From Halostella litorea (lineage in GTDB: Archaea > Halobacteriota > Halobacteria > Halobacteriales > Natronoarchaeaceae): 64,000 bases of DNA. The notes under the pieces were generated by a model. That model was not told the DNA's origin. It made no database searches and saw nothing but the letters and a program-made list of their open reading frames with translations. The stretch is taken from positions 885,789 to 949,788 of the forward strand of contig NZ_ML214300.1 in NCBI RefSeq assembly GCF_004785955.1, in the 5' to 3' direction. Of this stretch, positions 35,933 to 44,437 are shown piece after piece. Position 1 is the stretch's first letter. Each line of letters starts with the position of its first letter. Position numbers and translations under genes: made by a program.

Positions 35933-37477
35933 TCAGTTCAGCCCGAGGCGCTCGTACTGGCCGTCGGGCGCGCCGAGGTCGTCCAGCGCGTCGACGAGCA
36001 GGCCGCGCATGCGCTCGGCCGCGGCCGGGTCGCCGCAGTCGGCCAGGTTCTCGGTCTGCTCGGGGTCCTCGCGGGTGTCGAACAGCAGCGGCTCCGCGTG
36101 CTGCCGGAACGACGGCGCGGCGTAGCGCCACACCGGAGACTCCGCGTACGGCAGGAACTTGCCGGCCTCGGCGTCGACCTTCGGCTCGCGCGGCAGCGGG
36201 AACCCGCGGGCGTTCATCATCCCCGCCGAGAAGCAGTCGGCGTCGACCGACGGGTCGCAGGGGTGGAGGTAGGCGTACCGGCCGTCGGTGACGCAGACCG
36301 ACGACCCCCAGTAGCCGTACAGCGCGCTGTCGCGGACGCCGTCGGCCTCGCCGGCGAGCAGCGGGGCGAGGCTCCGGCCGTGGGTCCCCTCGGGCACGTC
36401 GGCGTCGAGGGCGTCCAGCACGGTCGGGTACAGGTCCACGGCGGAGGTGAGCGCGTCGACGCGCTCGCCGTTGCGCTCGCCGTCGGGGTGGCGGACGAAC
36501 AGCGGCGTCCGGGCCAGCACGTCGTAGCAGGGGGGCTCGTTCTTCCCGACCCAGCCGTGCTCGCCGAGGAAGAAGCCGTGGTCGCTGGTGACGACGACCA
36601 TCGTGTCGTCCCACAGGTCGCCGTCGTCCAGCGCGTCGAGCACGCGGCCGAACCAGCGGTCGACCATCGTCACCTTCCCGGCGAACTGCGCGCGGACGAA
36701 GTCGAGTTCGCGGTCGGTCAGTTCGCTTTGCCCCTCGTCGACCGGCCCGTAGTAGGGCCAGAACGGGAGGTCCGGGTCGGTCGGATCCTCGTCGGTGTAC
36801 ATCGACGCGTACGGCTCGGGGCAGTGGAACGGCTCGTGGACGTCGAAGCTGTCGACGTAGAGGAACCAGTCGTCCCGGTCGGTCCCGCGGAGCCACTCGG
36901 CGGCCCGCGAGAGGACGCGCGGCCCGAAGAAGTCGGCCTCGTCGGCGTCGGGGTCGTCGAGCCCCAGCGCCGCGGCGTTCCGGGGGTAGGCGGCCCGGTT
37001 GACGTAGCCAACGCCGCGCGGGTCGTCGGTCTCGGGGTCGAGCGACTGGGCGAGGAGCCGGTCGTCCGGGTCCCGCGGCGCGGTGCGCCAGGCGTCGTAC
37101 TCGTGGCCCCGCAGGAAGTCGAAGCCGTTGAAGTCCTCGTAGTAGCCGTGGCTCCCGTGCTGGAAGTAGTGGTAGTGGTCGGTGACGAGGTGGGTCAGGA
37201 CGCCCTCCCGCCGGGCGAGTTCCGGGACCGTCTCGTCGAACGGCTCGGTCGGCCCCCACGGCCGCCAGAGGAACTCCCGCGTCCCGGTCAGCCACTCCCG
37301 GCGGGCCGGCATGCACGGGAGGCTGCCGGCGTAGTGCGCGTCGAACGTCGCCGCCCGCTCGGCGAAGCGGTCCAGGTTGTCCGTCTCGACCGGCCGGTCG
37401 AGACAGCGCGGCGCGTCGCGGTAGGCGGTGAGGAAGTCGCGGCGCAGGCTGTCGATGGAGAGCAGGAGGACGTTCAT
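35933..37477 (-). CDS. Sulfatase with Cys-type nucleophile motif
   Basis: A 514-residue alkaline-phosphatase-superfamily sulfatase without signal peptide. The canonical motif CxPxR is present (Cys55-Met-Pro57-Ala-Arg59, followed by WLTGT), so the Cys could be converted to formylglycine. Other metal/active-site parts: LLLSIDSLRRD at the N-terminus and VVVTSDHGFFLGEHGWVGK near residue 290-310. It hydrolyses sulfate esters, perhaps of glycans or lipids. Its start overlaps the DUF1450-like gene by 4 bp, so the two are translationally coupled. No maturase gene is nearby. Confidence 0.87.
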   Translation of the reverse strand: MNVLLLSIDSLRRDFLTAYRDAPRCLDRPVETDNLDRFAERAATFDAHYAGSLPCMPARREWLTGTREFLWRPWGPTEPFDETVPELARREGVLTHLVTDHYHYFQHGSHGYYEDFNGFDFLRGHEYDAWRTAPRDPDDRLLAQSLDPETDDPRGVGYVNRAAYPRNAAALGLDDPDADEADFFGPRVLSRAAEWLRGTDRDDWFLYVDSFDVHEPFHCPEPYASMYTDEDPTDPDLPFWPYYGPVDEGQSELTDRELDFVRAQFAGKVTMVDRWFGRVLDALDDGDLWDDTMVVVTSDHGFFLGEHGWVGKNEPPCYDVLARTPLFVRHPDGERNGERVDALTSAVDLYPTVLDALDADVPEGTHGRSLAPLLAGEADGVRDSALYGYWGSSVCVTDGRYAYLHPCDPSVDADCFSAGMMNARGFPLPREPKVDAEAGKFLPYAESPVWRYAAPSFRQHAEPLLFDTREDPEQTENLADCGDPAAAERMRGLLVDALDDLGAPDGQYERLGLN

Positions 37478-37662
37478 CGGTCGACCCGGTCGAGGACCGC
37501 CGCGTGGGACTCGCCGGTCACGACGCGCCCGTCGACGACGAGGAACGGCCCCGCGTAGCACCGGCCACAGCGGTCGAGACAGGCCGCCTCGCGGGTATCG
37601 TCCCGGGCTGCGAGCCGGTCACGCGCCGCCCCGTCGACGTTGGTGAGACAGTACTCGATCAC
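37474..37662 (-). CDS. DUF1450-like Cys-rich small protein coupled to sulfatase
   Basis: A 62-residue protein like the YuzB/DUF1450 family: MIEYCLTNVDG, then a CLDRCGRCYAGPFLVVDG motif with Cys28, Cys32 and Cys35. The arrangement resembles a thioredoxin-fold (2Fe-2S) ferredoxin stub, but a cluster is not shown. Its stop overlaps the sulfatase start (37474-37477), so it is co-translated with that enzyme. A redox, metal or thiol role connected with the Cys-type sulfatase is only an inference. Confidence 0.72.
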   Translation of the reverse strand: MIEYCLTNVDGAARDRLAARDDTREAACLDRCGRCYAGPFLVVDGRVVTGESHAAVLDRVDR

Positions 37663-37778
37663 GGTGGCAACGGTTCACGCCCCGGCGCAAAAGGGTACTT
37701 ACCAACTCCTGTCGGCGGGCGTTCCGGGCGGGACAGCGACTCGGCCGGCCCGCGTCGAACCGCCGCCGGTCCGCGCCG

Positions 37779-39236
37779 TTACTGCAGGTAGCCCAACTGT
37801 TCCAGTTGCTCCTGTCGCCCGGCGTCGATGTCGACCTCGCCGTCTGCGTCGGCGGCCTCGAAGGAGTCGAGCCACCTGTCGAGGACGGACTCCAGTTGTT
37901 CGGCGCGTTCGGGCCGGCGGCGGACCAGGTCGCGCTGCTCCCCGGGGTCGTCGGCGACGCTGTACAGTTCCCGGGAGCCGTCGGAGCCCCTGACCAGCTT
38001 GTGCTCCGCCGTGCGGACGGCCCGGAGCGAGCGGTCGTACTCGTACACCTCGGGAGGCAGGTCGTCGACGTGTTCCTCCAGCGCCGCCATCGACGGCTGC
38101 GGTTCGAGGTACTCGGCGAACACGTGCTCGTTCGGGTCGGCGTCCGCGTCGGGGTGGACCGACCGCCCCTGGAACCCGTCGCGGGCCGCGGGCGCGGCGA
38201 CGTCGGCCGCGTCGAGCAGCGTCGGCGGCATGTCGACGAGGCTCACCAGCCGGTCGTCCTCGCCGCGGCCCTGGAACGCGCCGCCGGCGACGACCAGCGG
38301 GACGTGCAGCAGCGTGTCGTACAGGCAGTACTGGTGGTCCATCAGCCCGTGCTCGCCGAAGTTCTCGCCGTGGTCGCCGACGAGGACGAACACAGTGTCG
38401 TCCCACTCGCCGGCGGCTTCGAGCGCCGCGCGCAGGCGGGCGAGGTGCTCGTCGAGGTACGCGATCTCCGCGCGGTAGAGCCCGCGGAGGGCCGCGAAGT
38501 CCCGGTCGCTCAGTTCGACGTGGCCGGCGAGGTACTCCCAGGGCTCCTGGGGCACGTCCATCGCCGCCTCGTAGCTCATCCCGTCGGGGAGGAACCGCTC
38601 GGCGAGGCGCTTGGGTGGGCGGTACTCCAAGTGCGGTTCGAGGTAGTTGGCGAAGAGGAAGAACGGGTCGTCGCGCTCCCGTTCGGCGAGCCAGTTCTCG
38701 ACCCACGCGGTCGCCCGCTTTGCGCCCTCGTCACCCCGCTCACGGACGAGGGTCCGGTAGACGGCGTTGGCCGCGTTCGCCAGCGGGTTGCCGTCGAACA
38801 GCTTCCGGCCCGCCGCGCGGAGCCGGCTCTCCTCGGTCACCTCGACGAGTTCGCCCATCGCCGTCTCGGACTGGACGTACTGCCAGGTCTGGTGGAACTC
38901 GTCGAAGCCGCGGGCGAACCCGCCCTCCTGGCTGATCCACGTGTTGCCCGACACCCCTGCGGTGTCGTAGCCGGCCGCGTGGAACAGCTCCGGCAGCGTC
39001 GTCCGGTCGGCGTCCAGCCGTTCGTGGCCGGCGTGTGCGCCGTGTTTCGACGGGTACTGGCCGGTGAACAGCGAGCCGTGCGAGGGGAGGGTCCACGGTG
39101 CCGGCGCGACCGCTCGCGTGAACGTCGTCCCCCGCGCTCCCAGGTCGGTTATCGTCGGTGCCACGTCCGGTCGCAGTGCGTCGTCGTACCGCGTCGTGTC
39201 CGCGACGACGAGCACCACGTTCGTCCCCCCACCCAT
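37779..39236 (-). CDS. Sulfatase-like hydrolase with Thr in the nucleophile position
   Basis: A 485-residue alkaline-phosphatase-superfamily protein lacking a signal peptide. N-terminal VVLVVADTTRYD carries the first metal Asp. At the nucleophile place the CxPxR motif is replaced by TLPSH (Thr49-Leu-Pro51-Ser-His53, followed by GSLFTG), so no formylglycine is expected; Thr is the nucleophile in related phospho-transferases and diesterases. FVLVGDHGENFGEHG near residue 290 holds the remaining metal ligands. Function could be sulfatase, phosphatase or phosphotransferase on surface glycans. A TATA-like AATATTAACC lies at 39263-39272, about 30 bp upstream. Confidence 0.82.
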   Translation of the reverse strand: MGGGTNVVLVVADTTRYDDALRPDVAPTITDLGARGTTFTRAVAPAPWTLPSHGSLFTGQYPSKHGAHAGHERLDADRTTLPELFHAAGYDTAGVSGNTWISQEGGFARGFDEFHQTWQYVQSETAMGELVEVTEESRLRAAGRKLFDGNPLANAANAVYRTLVRERGDEGAKRATAWVENWLAERERDDPFFLFANYLEPHLEYRPPKRLAERFLPDGMSYEAAMDVPQEPWEYLAGHVELSDRDFAALRGLYRAEIAYLDEHLARLRAALEAAGEWDDTVFVLVGDHGENFGEHGLMDHQYCLYDTLLHVPLVVAGGAFQGRGEDDRLVSLVDMPPTLLDAADVAAPAARDGFQGRSVHPDADADPNEHVFAEYLEPQPSMAALEEHVDDLPPEVYEYDRSLRAVRTAEHKLVRGSDGSRELYSVADDPGEQRDLVRRRPERAEQLESVLDRWLDSFEAADADGEVDIDAGRQEQLEQLGYLQ

Positions 39237-39262
39237 GTCGATATCAGGTACGATAATGCCAC

Positions 39263-39272
39263 GGTTAATATT
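39263..39272 (-). promoter_or_regulatory. TATA box of the Thr-type sulfatase gene
   Basis: Minus-strand AATATTAACC, 27-36 bp before the start codon at 39236, in an AT-rich island (39240-39340) that also has three scattered GATATC words. It implies a leaderless mRNA. Confidence 0.55.
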
Positions 39273-39460
39273 TTTGCCACGTGCCAGATATCGGGAACGA
39301 CGGATGTGGTTTTCAGTTAGTAATAATTCTGATATCGAGGCCGGGGGGCGGTTTCGGCGCGGCGCGGCGCTGGCCGGCGGCCGCTGAGAACTATCGGCCC
39401 GCGGAGGTGGCGGGGAAAGCCCGGATTACCGGCCCCGAAACGGCGGGATTCGGTCCGGGC

Positions 39461-40738
39461 TCAGTCGTCGTCAACGACCTCGATCCCGCGGCTGTTGACC
39501 GCGTCGGGGTCGAGGCCGACCTCCTGGAGGAAGTCCTTGTACTCGCGCTCGCAGGACTCGGCCTCCTTCTGGCGGTCGGAGGCGCGGTCACACAGCGCGA
39601 CCAGGTCCTCGGGCACGTCGTTGGTGTAGACGATCCAGTGGTTGATGAGGTCGCTGAGCCGGCGGATCGGGCTGGTGAAGTGGCCGTATATCTCGAAGTT
39701 CAGCGCGTGGTGGCCGCCGAACGGGTCGTTCATGTACTTCGCCCGGGGCATCACCTTCATCACGGCCCACTGGATCTTGTCGAGTTGACGGTCGGGGGCC
39801 TCCTCCAGGGTCGCGTTGACGGCCTTCCGCGGGTCGTCCCACGCCGCGCCGGGGATCGAGACGCCGTTTAGGTCCTGGATCTCCCGGAGCGCCTCGTCCC
39901 ACTCGTCCGGGCTGGGCTGGGGGTGGACGCGGTACATCGCCTCGACGCCGCGGTCCCACATCAGCTCGTGCGTGACGGCCTTGTTCGCCTTCAGCATGCA
40001 CTCCTCGATGATGGTGTGGGCGCGGTCCCGTCGCGGGTTGAGCACGAGGCTGCCGTCGTCCTTGCGCTGCTCGTGCATCCGGTCGGCCAGTTTGAAGACG
40101 AGCGATATCTCGTCGTGGAGGTGGGAGTCGGGGTCGTCGAGCCGGTCCTCGGCCTGCGTGTAGGTGAGCCGCTCGTCGCTCTCGATGACGGACTTGTAGA
40201 TGTCGATGGTCTCGTAGGAGAGCGTCTCCTTGTCGAGGTGCATCTCGACGGTGTGGGCCAGCCGGTCCTCGTTGGGCACGAGCGAGCAGACCGTCTCGGC
40301 CAGCACCGGCGGGAGCATGTGGACCGTGTAGCCCGGCAGGTAGACGGTGTTGCCGCGCTCGACGGCCTCCTCCCACATCGCCGTGTCGGGGTTGACGTAG
40401 TGGGTCACGTCGGCGATGTGGACCCACAGCACGAACTCGTCGTCCCGCTCCTCGACGCTGATGGCGTCGTCGAAGTCCTGGGCGTCGATGGGGTCGACGG
40501 TCCACGTCGTCATCTCCCGGAGGTCCTCGCGCTCGTCGACCTCGTCCTGTATCTCCTGGGTGATCCCCTCCGTGCGTTCCTCGGCCTCGTCAAGCACTTC
40601 CTGCGGGAAGCCGTCGCGGATCTCGAATTTCTCGAAGAGCTCCTCCCGCTTGTTCTCCAGGTGGCGGGCCATCTCCTCGTCGATCTCGACGGGTCCCTGC
40701 GCCTCGGCGGTGCCCGCCTCGGCTTGCGAGTCGCTCAT
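39461..40738 (-). CDS. rnr: RNase R-type 3'-5' exoribonuclease (RNB domain)
   Basis: A 425-residue exoribonuclease of the RNase II/R family consisting almost only of the catalytic RNB domain. The signature DPIDAQDFDDAIS (residues about 82-94) carries the Mg-binding aspartates, and the family ending HFTSPIRRLSDLINH is present near residue 365. Cold-shock and S1 RNA-binding domains of bacterial RNase R are absent, as reported for haloarchaeal homologues. The N-terminal 60 residues are a charged helical extension. A TATA-like GGTTAAC lies about 28 bp before the start. Confidence 0.9.
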   Translation of the reverse strand: MSDSQAEAGTAEAQGPVEIDEEMARHLENKREELFEKFEIRDGFPQEVLDEAEERTEGITQEIQDEVDEREDLREMTTWTVDPIDAQDFDDAISVEERDDEFVLWVHIADVTHYVNPDTAMWEEAVERGNTVYLPGYTVHMLPPVLAETVCSLVPNEDRLAHTVEMHLDKETLSYETIDIYKSVIESDERLTYTQAEDRLDDPDSHLHDEISLVFKLADRMHEQRKDDGSLVLNPRRDRAHTIIEECMLKANKAVTHELMWDRGVEAMYRVHPQPSPDEWDEALREIQDLNGVSIPGAAWDDPRKAVNATLEEAPDRQLDKIQWAVMKVMPRAKYMNDPFGGHHALNFEIYGHFTSPIRRLSDLINHWIVYTNDVPEDLVALCDRASDRQKEAESCEREYKDFLQEVGLDPDAVNSRGIEVVDDD

Positions 40739-40806
40739 GCCCTGGGGTACGGGGGTCGCACAGTTAACCTATCGGGTACGCGCGTCGACCGGGAGAGGCC
40801 GCTGGA

Positions 40807-41100
40807 CTACTGTTCCTCCAGCGTGCCGTACCGCTCCTCGACGGTCGCGCTGTACCACTGCAGAAACTCCGCGCGGCCGCGTTCGCCGGCGTCTACGTCC
40901 ACGAGCAGGTCCTCGAGCTCGTCCCGCGGCTGGTGACAGAGCTCGCGGTAGCAGGGCTTGCAGAGGTACTCGAACTCCTTGCCCTCGCGCTCCCAGCGGT
41001 CGCCGTACTTGTCGTATTCCCGCGCGTCCGACCGGCGGACCGAGTCCCCGCAGGCGATGCAGGTCTCCGTCTCGTCCCGGTCTGTCCGGGAGGACCACAT
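40807..41100 (-). CDS. Small zinc-ribbon protein (DUF7562-like)
   Basis: A 97-residue acidic protein with one zinc site, CIAC (residues about 14-17) and CKPC (near 47-50), then a helical tail (RDELEDLLVDVDAGERGRAEFLQWYSATVEERY). It resembles conserved haloarchaeal proteins that I recall as DUF7562; function unknown. A TATA-like CTAAGTA upstream gives leaderless spacing. It is upstream of RNase R in the same orientation, with 68 bp between. Confidence 0.65.
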   Translation of the reverse strand: MWSSRTDRDETETCIACGDSVRRSDAREYDKYGDRWEREGKEFEYLCKPCYRELCHQPRDELEDLLVDVDAGERGRAEFLQWYSATVEERYGTLEEQ

Positions 41101-41201
41101 ACCCGTACTGTAGGCGGGATCGTACTTAGCCCTTTTCGGGTCGAATCGTGACAGGACCCGACTGACGGCGGCGGCCGGGGGCGGCCGCCGCGGGAACGGG
41201 C

Positions 41202-41209
41202 GATTTATG
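41202..41209 (+). promoter_or_regulatory. TATA box of PUA gene
   Basis: GATTTATG, 25-32 bp before ATG 41234. The in-frame ATG at 41207 lies inside this TATA element and therefore cannot be the start of the mRNA's coding region; this decides the start. Confidence 0.6.
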
Positions 41210-41233
41210 CGCGCCGCGGTGTTTCCCCCGTCC

Positions 41234-41713
41234 ATGCAGGTCAAGTCCCGGCACCACCTCCGGAGCGACGAGATCGCCGAGATCGAGGACCACGTCGCGG
41301 CACAGCTGGACGTGGCGATCGACGGCGACACGTACGAGCTCGTCGAGTTCGAGGACAGCGACGACGAGCTCGTGCTGGTCGACGGCGAGCCCGCGGTGCT
41401 GTACGTCGACGAGGAGCCGTTCCTGACGGTTCGGGGCGCAAACGAGTACCCGCCGGAGAACCGCGTCGTCACCGTCGACGCCGGCGCGGTGTCGTTCGTC
41501 AGCGACGGCGCGGACGTGATGCGCCCCGGCATCGTCGAGGCTGACGCGGACATCGAGCCGGGCGACCTGGTCGCGGTCGCCGAGGAGTCACACGGCAAGG
41601 TGCTGGCGATCGGCCGCGCGAAGACCGACGGGTCGGACATGGTCGGCGACAGCGGCAAGGTCGTCGGGTCGATCCACCACGTCGGCGACGACCTCTACGA
41701 GTTCACCGCCTGA
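41234..41713 (+). CDS. PUA-domain RNA-binding protein
   Basis: A 159-residue protein with an N-terminal pre-PUA region (MQVKSRHHLRSDEIAEIEDHVA) and a C-terminal PUA domain: VTVDAGAVSFVSDGADVMRPGIVEADADIEPGDLVAVAEESHGKVLAIGRA. This is the MCT-1/Tma20-like archaeal arrangement, which binds RNA and in eukaryotes works in translation re-initiation and recycling. A tRNA or ribosome role is likely but not proven. Start chosen at 41234 because the upstream ATG overlaps the TATA box. Confidence 0.82.
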   Translation: MQVKSRHHLRSDEIAEIEDHVAAQLDVAIDGDTYELVEFEDSDDELVLVDGEPAVLYVDEEPFLTVRGANEYPPENRVVTVDAGAVSFVSDGADVMRPGIVEADADIEPGDLVAVAEESHGKVLAIGRAKTDGSDMVGDSGKVVGSIHHVGDDLYEFTA

Positions 41714-41724
41714 GACCGGTCGCC

Positions 41725-42450
41725 TCACTCCGCCTCGTCCGTGCTGTCCTCGTCGTACGCGTCCTCGTAGCGGTCCATCGCCATCTCGTACCCCTCGACC
41801 GCGCGCTCGTAGGTCGCCCGGAGGTCCGCGACCGGCGTCTCCGTCGCGTCGACCCGCAGGTCGTTGAAGTACGGGTCGACCGGCGGGTCCTCGGTGGTCT
41901 CCACGATCAGCGCCGCGCTCTGGATGTGGAGCTCCTCGCGCTTGTCGCCGCCCTCGGCGTGGCCCGCGGCCAGCGCGTCGATGAGGCGCTCGGCGAGGGG
42001 CGCGTCGGCGGGGCCGCCGTCGGCCGGAGCACCCGTCTCGTAGGCCGCCGCCGTCTCGTCGACCACGGCCTCGCCGGTGAGCAGGTTGCCCGCGACGGTG
42101 TAGCCGTCGCCCTCGACGTGGCCGAACCAGCCGCTGCACTCCTCGCCGGAGAACGCGAACGTGCCCTCCGCGCCGACGCCGTGGAGCTGGCGCTGGGGCG
42201 CGCCGTCGTCGGCGTTCAGCAGCGACTGCAGCGCGTCATCGACGGCCAGGCCGTCGTCCATGTACTCGATCCCCTTCCGGCCGAGGTCGATGTTGACGAG
42301 GCTCTGCGTGGCGACCGCGCCGTTCTCGCTGGCGAACGGACACATCGTCCCCACGCTCGGCAGCCGCGTCGTGACGGCGACGCCAAAGCGCGTCTGCTCG
42401 TCGCCGTCCTCGTCCGTGTACTCCTCCCGAACGCAGATGCTGAACGTCAC
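41725..42450 (-). CDS. DUF1028-family (Ntn-hydrolase-like) protein
   Basis: A 241-residue protein of the DUF1028 group, predicted Ntn-type hydrolases. N-terminal MTFSICVRE, then RFGVAVTTRLPSVGTMCPFASENGAVATQSLVN and the GYTVAGNLLTG segment fit the family. The usual family start 'TFSI' supports GTG 42450; an upstream in-frame TTG (42477) lies in the TATA-like region. The C-terminal 60 residues are a charged helix. Substrate unknown. It is convergent with the PUA gene at 11 bp. Confidence 0.75.
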   Translation of the reverse strand: MTFSICVREEYTDEDGDEQTRFGVAVTTRLPSVGTMCPFASENGAVATQSLVNIDLGRKGIEYMDDGLAVDDALQSLLNADDGAPQRQLHGVGAEGTFAFSGEECSGWFGHVEGDGYTVAGNLLTGEAVVDETAAAYETGAPADGGPADAPLAERLIDALAAGHAEGGDKREELHIQSAALIVETTEDPPVDPYFNDLRVDATETPVADLRATYERAVEGYEMAMDRYEDAYDEDSTDEAE

Positions 42451-42542
42451 GTCGGGGGAGTCGGGGCTGTGACGCAAAAAGCTCCGCCTCCCGGAACTGT
42501 CTGACGCAAGAACTATACTCGCTCCGCCGGTGACCTACCCCT

Positions 42543-42902
42543 ATGGGACTGATGAGCAAGATCCTCGGGGGCAGCGACAGCCGCTCGACCGGGGACTACG
42601 TCGAACTCGACCCCGCCGACTTCGACGCCGCGTCCAGCGAGGCGGCGATGTCGGTCCACATCGCCGAGATATCGGGGAAGGAGGACGTGATGGACATCAA
42701 AGACGCCGTCTACGACGGCGACCTGGTCATCGCCGACATCACGCGGCTCCGGACCGAGGACCCGACCGCCGAACACATCACCGACGAACTCCGACAGGTC
42801 GCCGAGGAGGTCGGCGGCGACATCGTCCAGAAGGGCGACGACGGCATCATCGTCACGCCGACCGGCGTCCGGATCAGCCGGGAGAAGCTGGGCGTCCGGT
42901 AG
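42543..42902 (+). CDS. sepF: Cell-division protein SepF
   Basis: A 119-residue archaeal SepF, the membrane anchor of FtsZ in archaea that divide with FtsZ. An N-terminal amphipathic helix (MGLMSKILGG) for membrane binding is followed by a linker and the SepF core: SVHIAEISGKEDVMDIKDAVYDGDLVIADITRL and GGDIVQKGDDGIIVTPTGVRIS. Length is normal. A TATA-like ACTATACT at 42512-42519 gives leaderless spacing. No other division gene is adjacent. Confidence 0.92.
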   Translation: MGLMSKILGGSDSRSTGDYVELDPADFDAASSEAAMSVHIAEISGKEDVMDIKDAVYDGDLVIADITRLRTEDPTAEHITDELRQVAEEVGGDIVQKGDDGIIVTPTGVRISREKLGVR

Positions 42903-42980
42903 GGCGAACCGGCGGCTGGTCGGCGTAGACGGCTCGGTTCGACCGGAAGCGAAGTTCGGCGGTAGAAGTTGCCGGCAGTA

Positions 42981-43373
42981 TCAGGCGTCGACGTCGTGGT
43001 CGGGGTCATCCTCGACCGCGCGCTTCATCGACTCGCGGCGCGACTTGGCGTCGCGACCGGTCGCTTCGAGCAGGAAGTCGTTTTTCGCGTCGACCGCGTC
43101 GGCCGCGGCGTCGGCGTTGCCCTCCGCGATGACGTCCTCGGCGTCGCGCTCCTCGAAGTGGACGGCGAGCTTGTCCTTCTTGCTGCCGTACTCGGCCGCG
43201 CCGACGATGATGCGGTCGAAGACGGGGTTGTCGGGGTCGCCGACGACGTAGAGGTCGTTGCCCTCGTAGTCCTCAGTGCCGGTGATCTCGCCGAAGTAGT
43301 CCTCGACGGTGGCCTCCATGTCCGGCACCCGTTCCTCGAGATACTCGCCGCGACGCATCTTGTACTCCTTCAT
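42981..43373 (-). CDS. DUF5611-like haloarchaeal protein
   Basis: A 130-residue acidic protein beginning MKEYKMRRGEYLEERVPDMEATVEDYFGEI, with an alpha/beta pattern and a charged C-terminal tail. It resembles conserved archaeal proteins I recall as DUF5611; no catalytic motif or membrane segment is visible. Function is unknown. The C-terminal tail is Asp/Ala-rich. Its neighbour at 43414 runs in the same direction, 40 bp upstream, so they may share a transcript. Confidence 0.68.
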   Translation of the reverse strand: MKEYKMRRGEYLEERVPDMEATVEDYFGEITGTEDYEGNDLYVVGDPDNPVFDRIIVGAAEYGSKKDKLAVHFEERDAEDVIAEGNADAAADAVDAKNDFLLEATGRDAKSRRESMKRAVEDDPDHDVDA

Positions 43374-43413
43374 GCGTGAAGTGATACAGGGGGGGAGGTT
43401 TACCCTTTTCGCG

Positions 43414-44346
43414 TTAGCGCTCGCGCTCGGTGATGTAGCCGTGCTTGCACTCCGGGCAGATGTCGCCGGCCCGGAGCGACGACCGGTCGGCCGGCGTGAC
43501 CTGCTCGCACTCGGGGCAGAAGAACTCGGTGTCGACCTCGGTGGTGTCGGCGGGCGCGTCGGGCGAGGGGGCCGTGCCGGCGCTGGTGATGCCGGTGTCG
43601 GCCGGCTCCGAACCGCCGACCGTCTCCTCGCCGGCGACGTCGGCCGCGTCCGCGTCGACCTCGGGCGTCAGCCCGCCGCCGCCGAACTCCACGTCGGCGT
43701 CCCCGTCGCTCAGTTCGGCGTCGTACCCCTGGTCCTCGCCGCGTTGCTCCGGCCACTTCGTCGGCGAGTCGGCCGGCTCCGGCTCCCCCGTGTCGTCGGA
43801 GTCGGGCCACTGGCCGTACTCGCGGTCGGGCGCCGGCTCCTCGTCGGTCTCGTCGAGGATCACGCCGTCGTCGTCCGCGGGGTCGGCCGCGTCGGCGGGC
43901 TCGCCCGGCGCGTCCTCGGCCTCCGTCACCGCGTCCGCCGCGGTATCGGTCCCGCCGGCGTCGTCCGGTTCGGCCGCGCTTTCGTCCAGGATCTCGGCGT
44001 CGTCGCCGTCCGCCGGCGGCTCGGCGTCGGCGCTCGCCGACGCGTCGGCTGGCGCGCCGTCCGGGGCGTCCGCCGTGGCCGTGTCGGCCGCCGGCGTCGG
44101 GTCGGCCGCGGTGGCCGCGTCGGCCGCCTCCCCCTGGGACCCCTCGCCGGCCGGGTCGGGGGTCGACCCCGACCGGTCCAGCGTGGTCACGTTCGTGTTC
44201 TCGCTGACGAGTTTCGTCTCGCCACACCGGCCGCACGTCCGGACCTCCCGGACGGTCTCTACCACCTCGCTCCCCTGTTCCTCGCGCTCGCGCTCGACCT
44301 CGGTCTCGCCGAAGTCGTGCCCGAGCAGCGAACACCTGAGACCCAT
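43414..44346 (-). CDS. Protein with zinc sites at both ends of a 170-residue acidic linker (DUF7093-like)
   Basis: A 310-residue protein. The N-terminus MGLRCSLLGHDFGETEVERE and CGRCGETK (near residues 38-41) form one zinc site. Residues about 65-270 are a disordered Ala/Asp/Glu/Pro/Thr tract with repeats of ILDESAAEPDD-type words. The C-terminus has a second zinc ribbon, CPECE and CPECKHG, near 281-303. I recall the N-terminal part as DUF7093-like. It could tether two partners or nucleic acids; function unknown. Both zinc ends are conserved-looking while the linker is low complexity. Confidence 0.65.
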   Translation of the reverse strand: MGLRCSLLGHDFGETEVEREREEQGSEVVETVREVRTCGRCGETKLVSENTNVTTLDRSGSTPDPAGEGSQGEAADAATAADPTPAADTATADAPDGAPADASASADAEPPADGDDAEILDESAAEPDDAGGTDTAADAVTEAEDAPGEPADAADPADDDGVILDETDEEPAPDREYGQWPDSDDTGEPEPADSPTKWPEQRGEDQGYDAELSDGDADVEFGGGGLTPEVDADAADVAGEETVGGSEPADTGITSAGTAPSPDAPADTTEVDTEFFCPECEQVTPADRSSLRAGDICPECKHGYITERER

Positions 44347-44402
44347 CGTGCCTGCATATCCAACGTAGGGATGAAAAGGCTACTGCTTGGGCGGATCAGG
44401 GG

Positions 44403-44415
44403 ATAATAGTAAATC
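44403..44415 (+). promoter_or_regulatory. TATA region of winged-helix gene
   Basis: AT-rich ATAATAGTAAATC 23-35 bp before ATG 44438, typical leaderless spacing. It also separates this gene from the divergent zinc-site gene. Confidence 0.5.
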
Positions 44416-44437
44416 CCACCCTCACAAAGTAGCACCC

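Noticed and set aside
39240-39336. Three GATATC words near the Thr-type sulfatase promoter
   Set aside because: Spacing of 47 and 44 bp and different flanks do not support a repeat array or operator; likely a by-product of AT-rich sequence.
41207-41233. Longer N-terminus for the PUA protein from ATG 41207
   Set aside because: This ATG lies inside the TATA element; the mRNA must begin after it, and MQVKSRHHLR is the family-like start.
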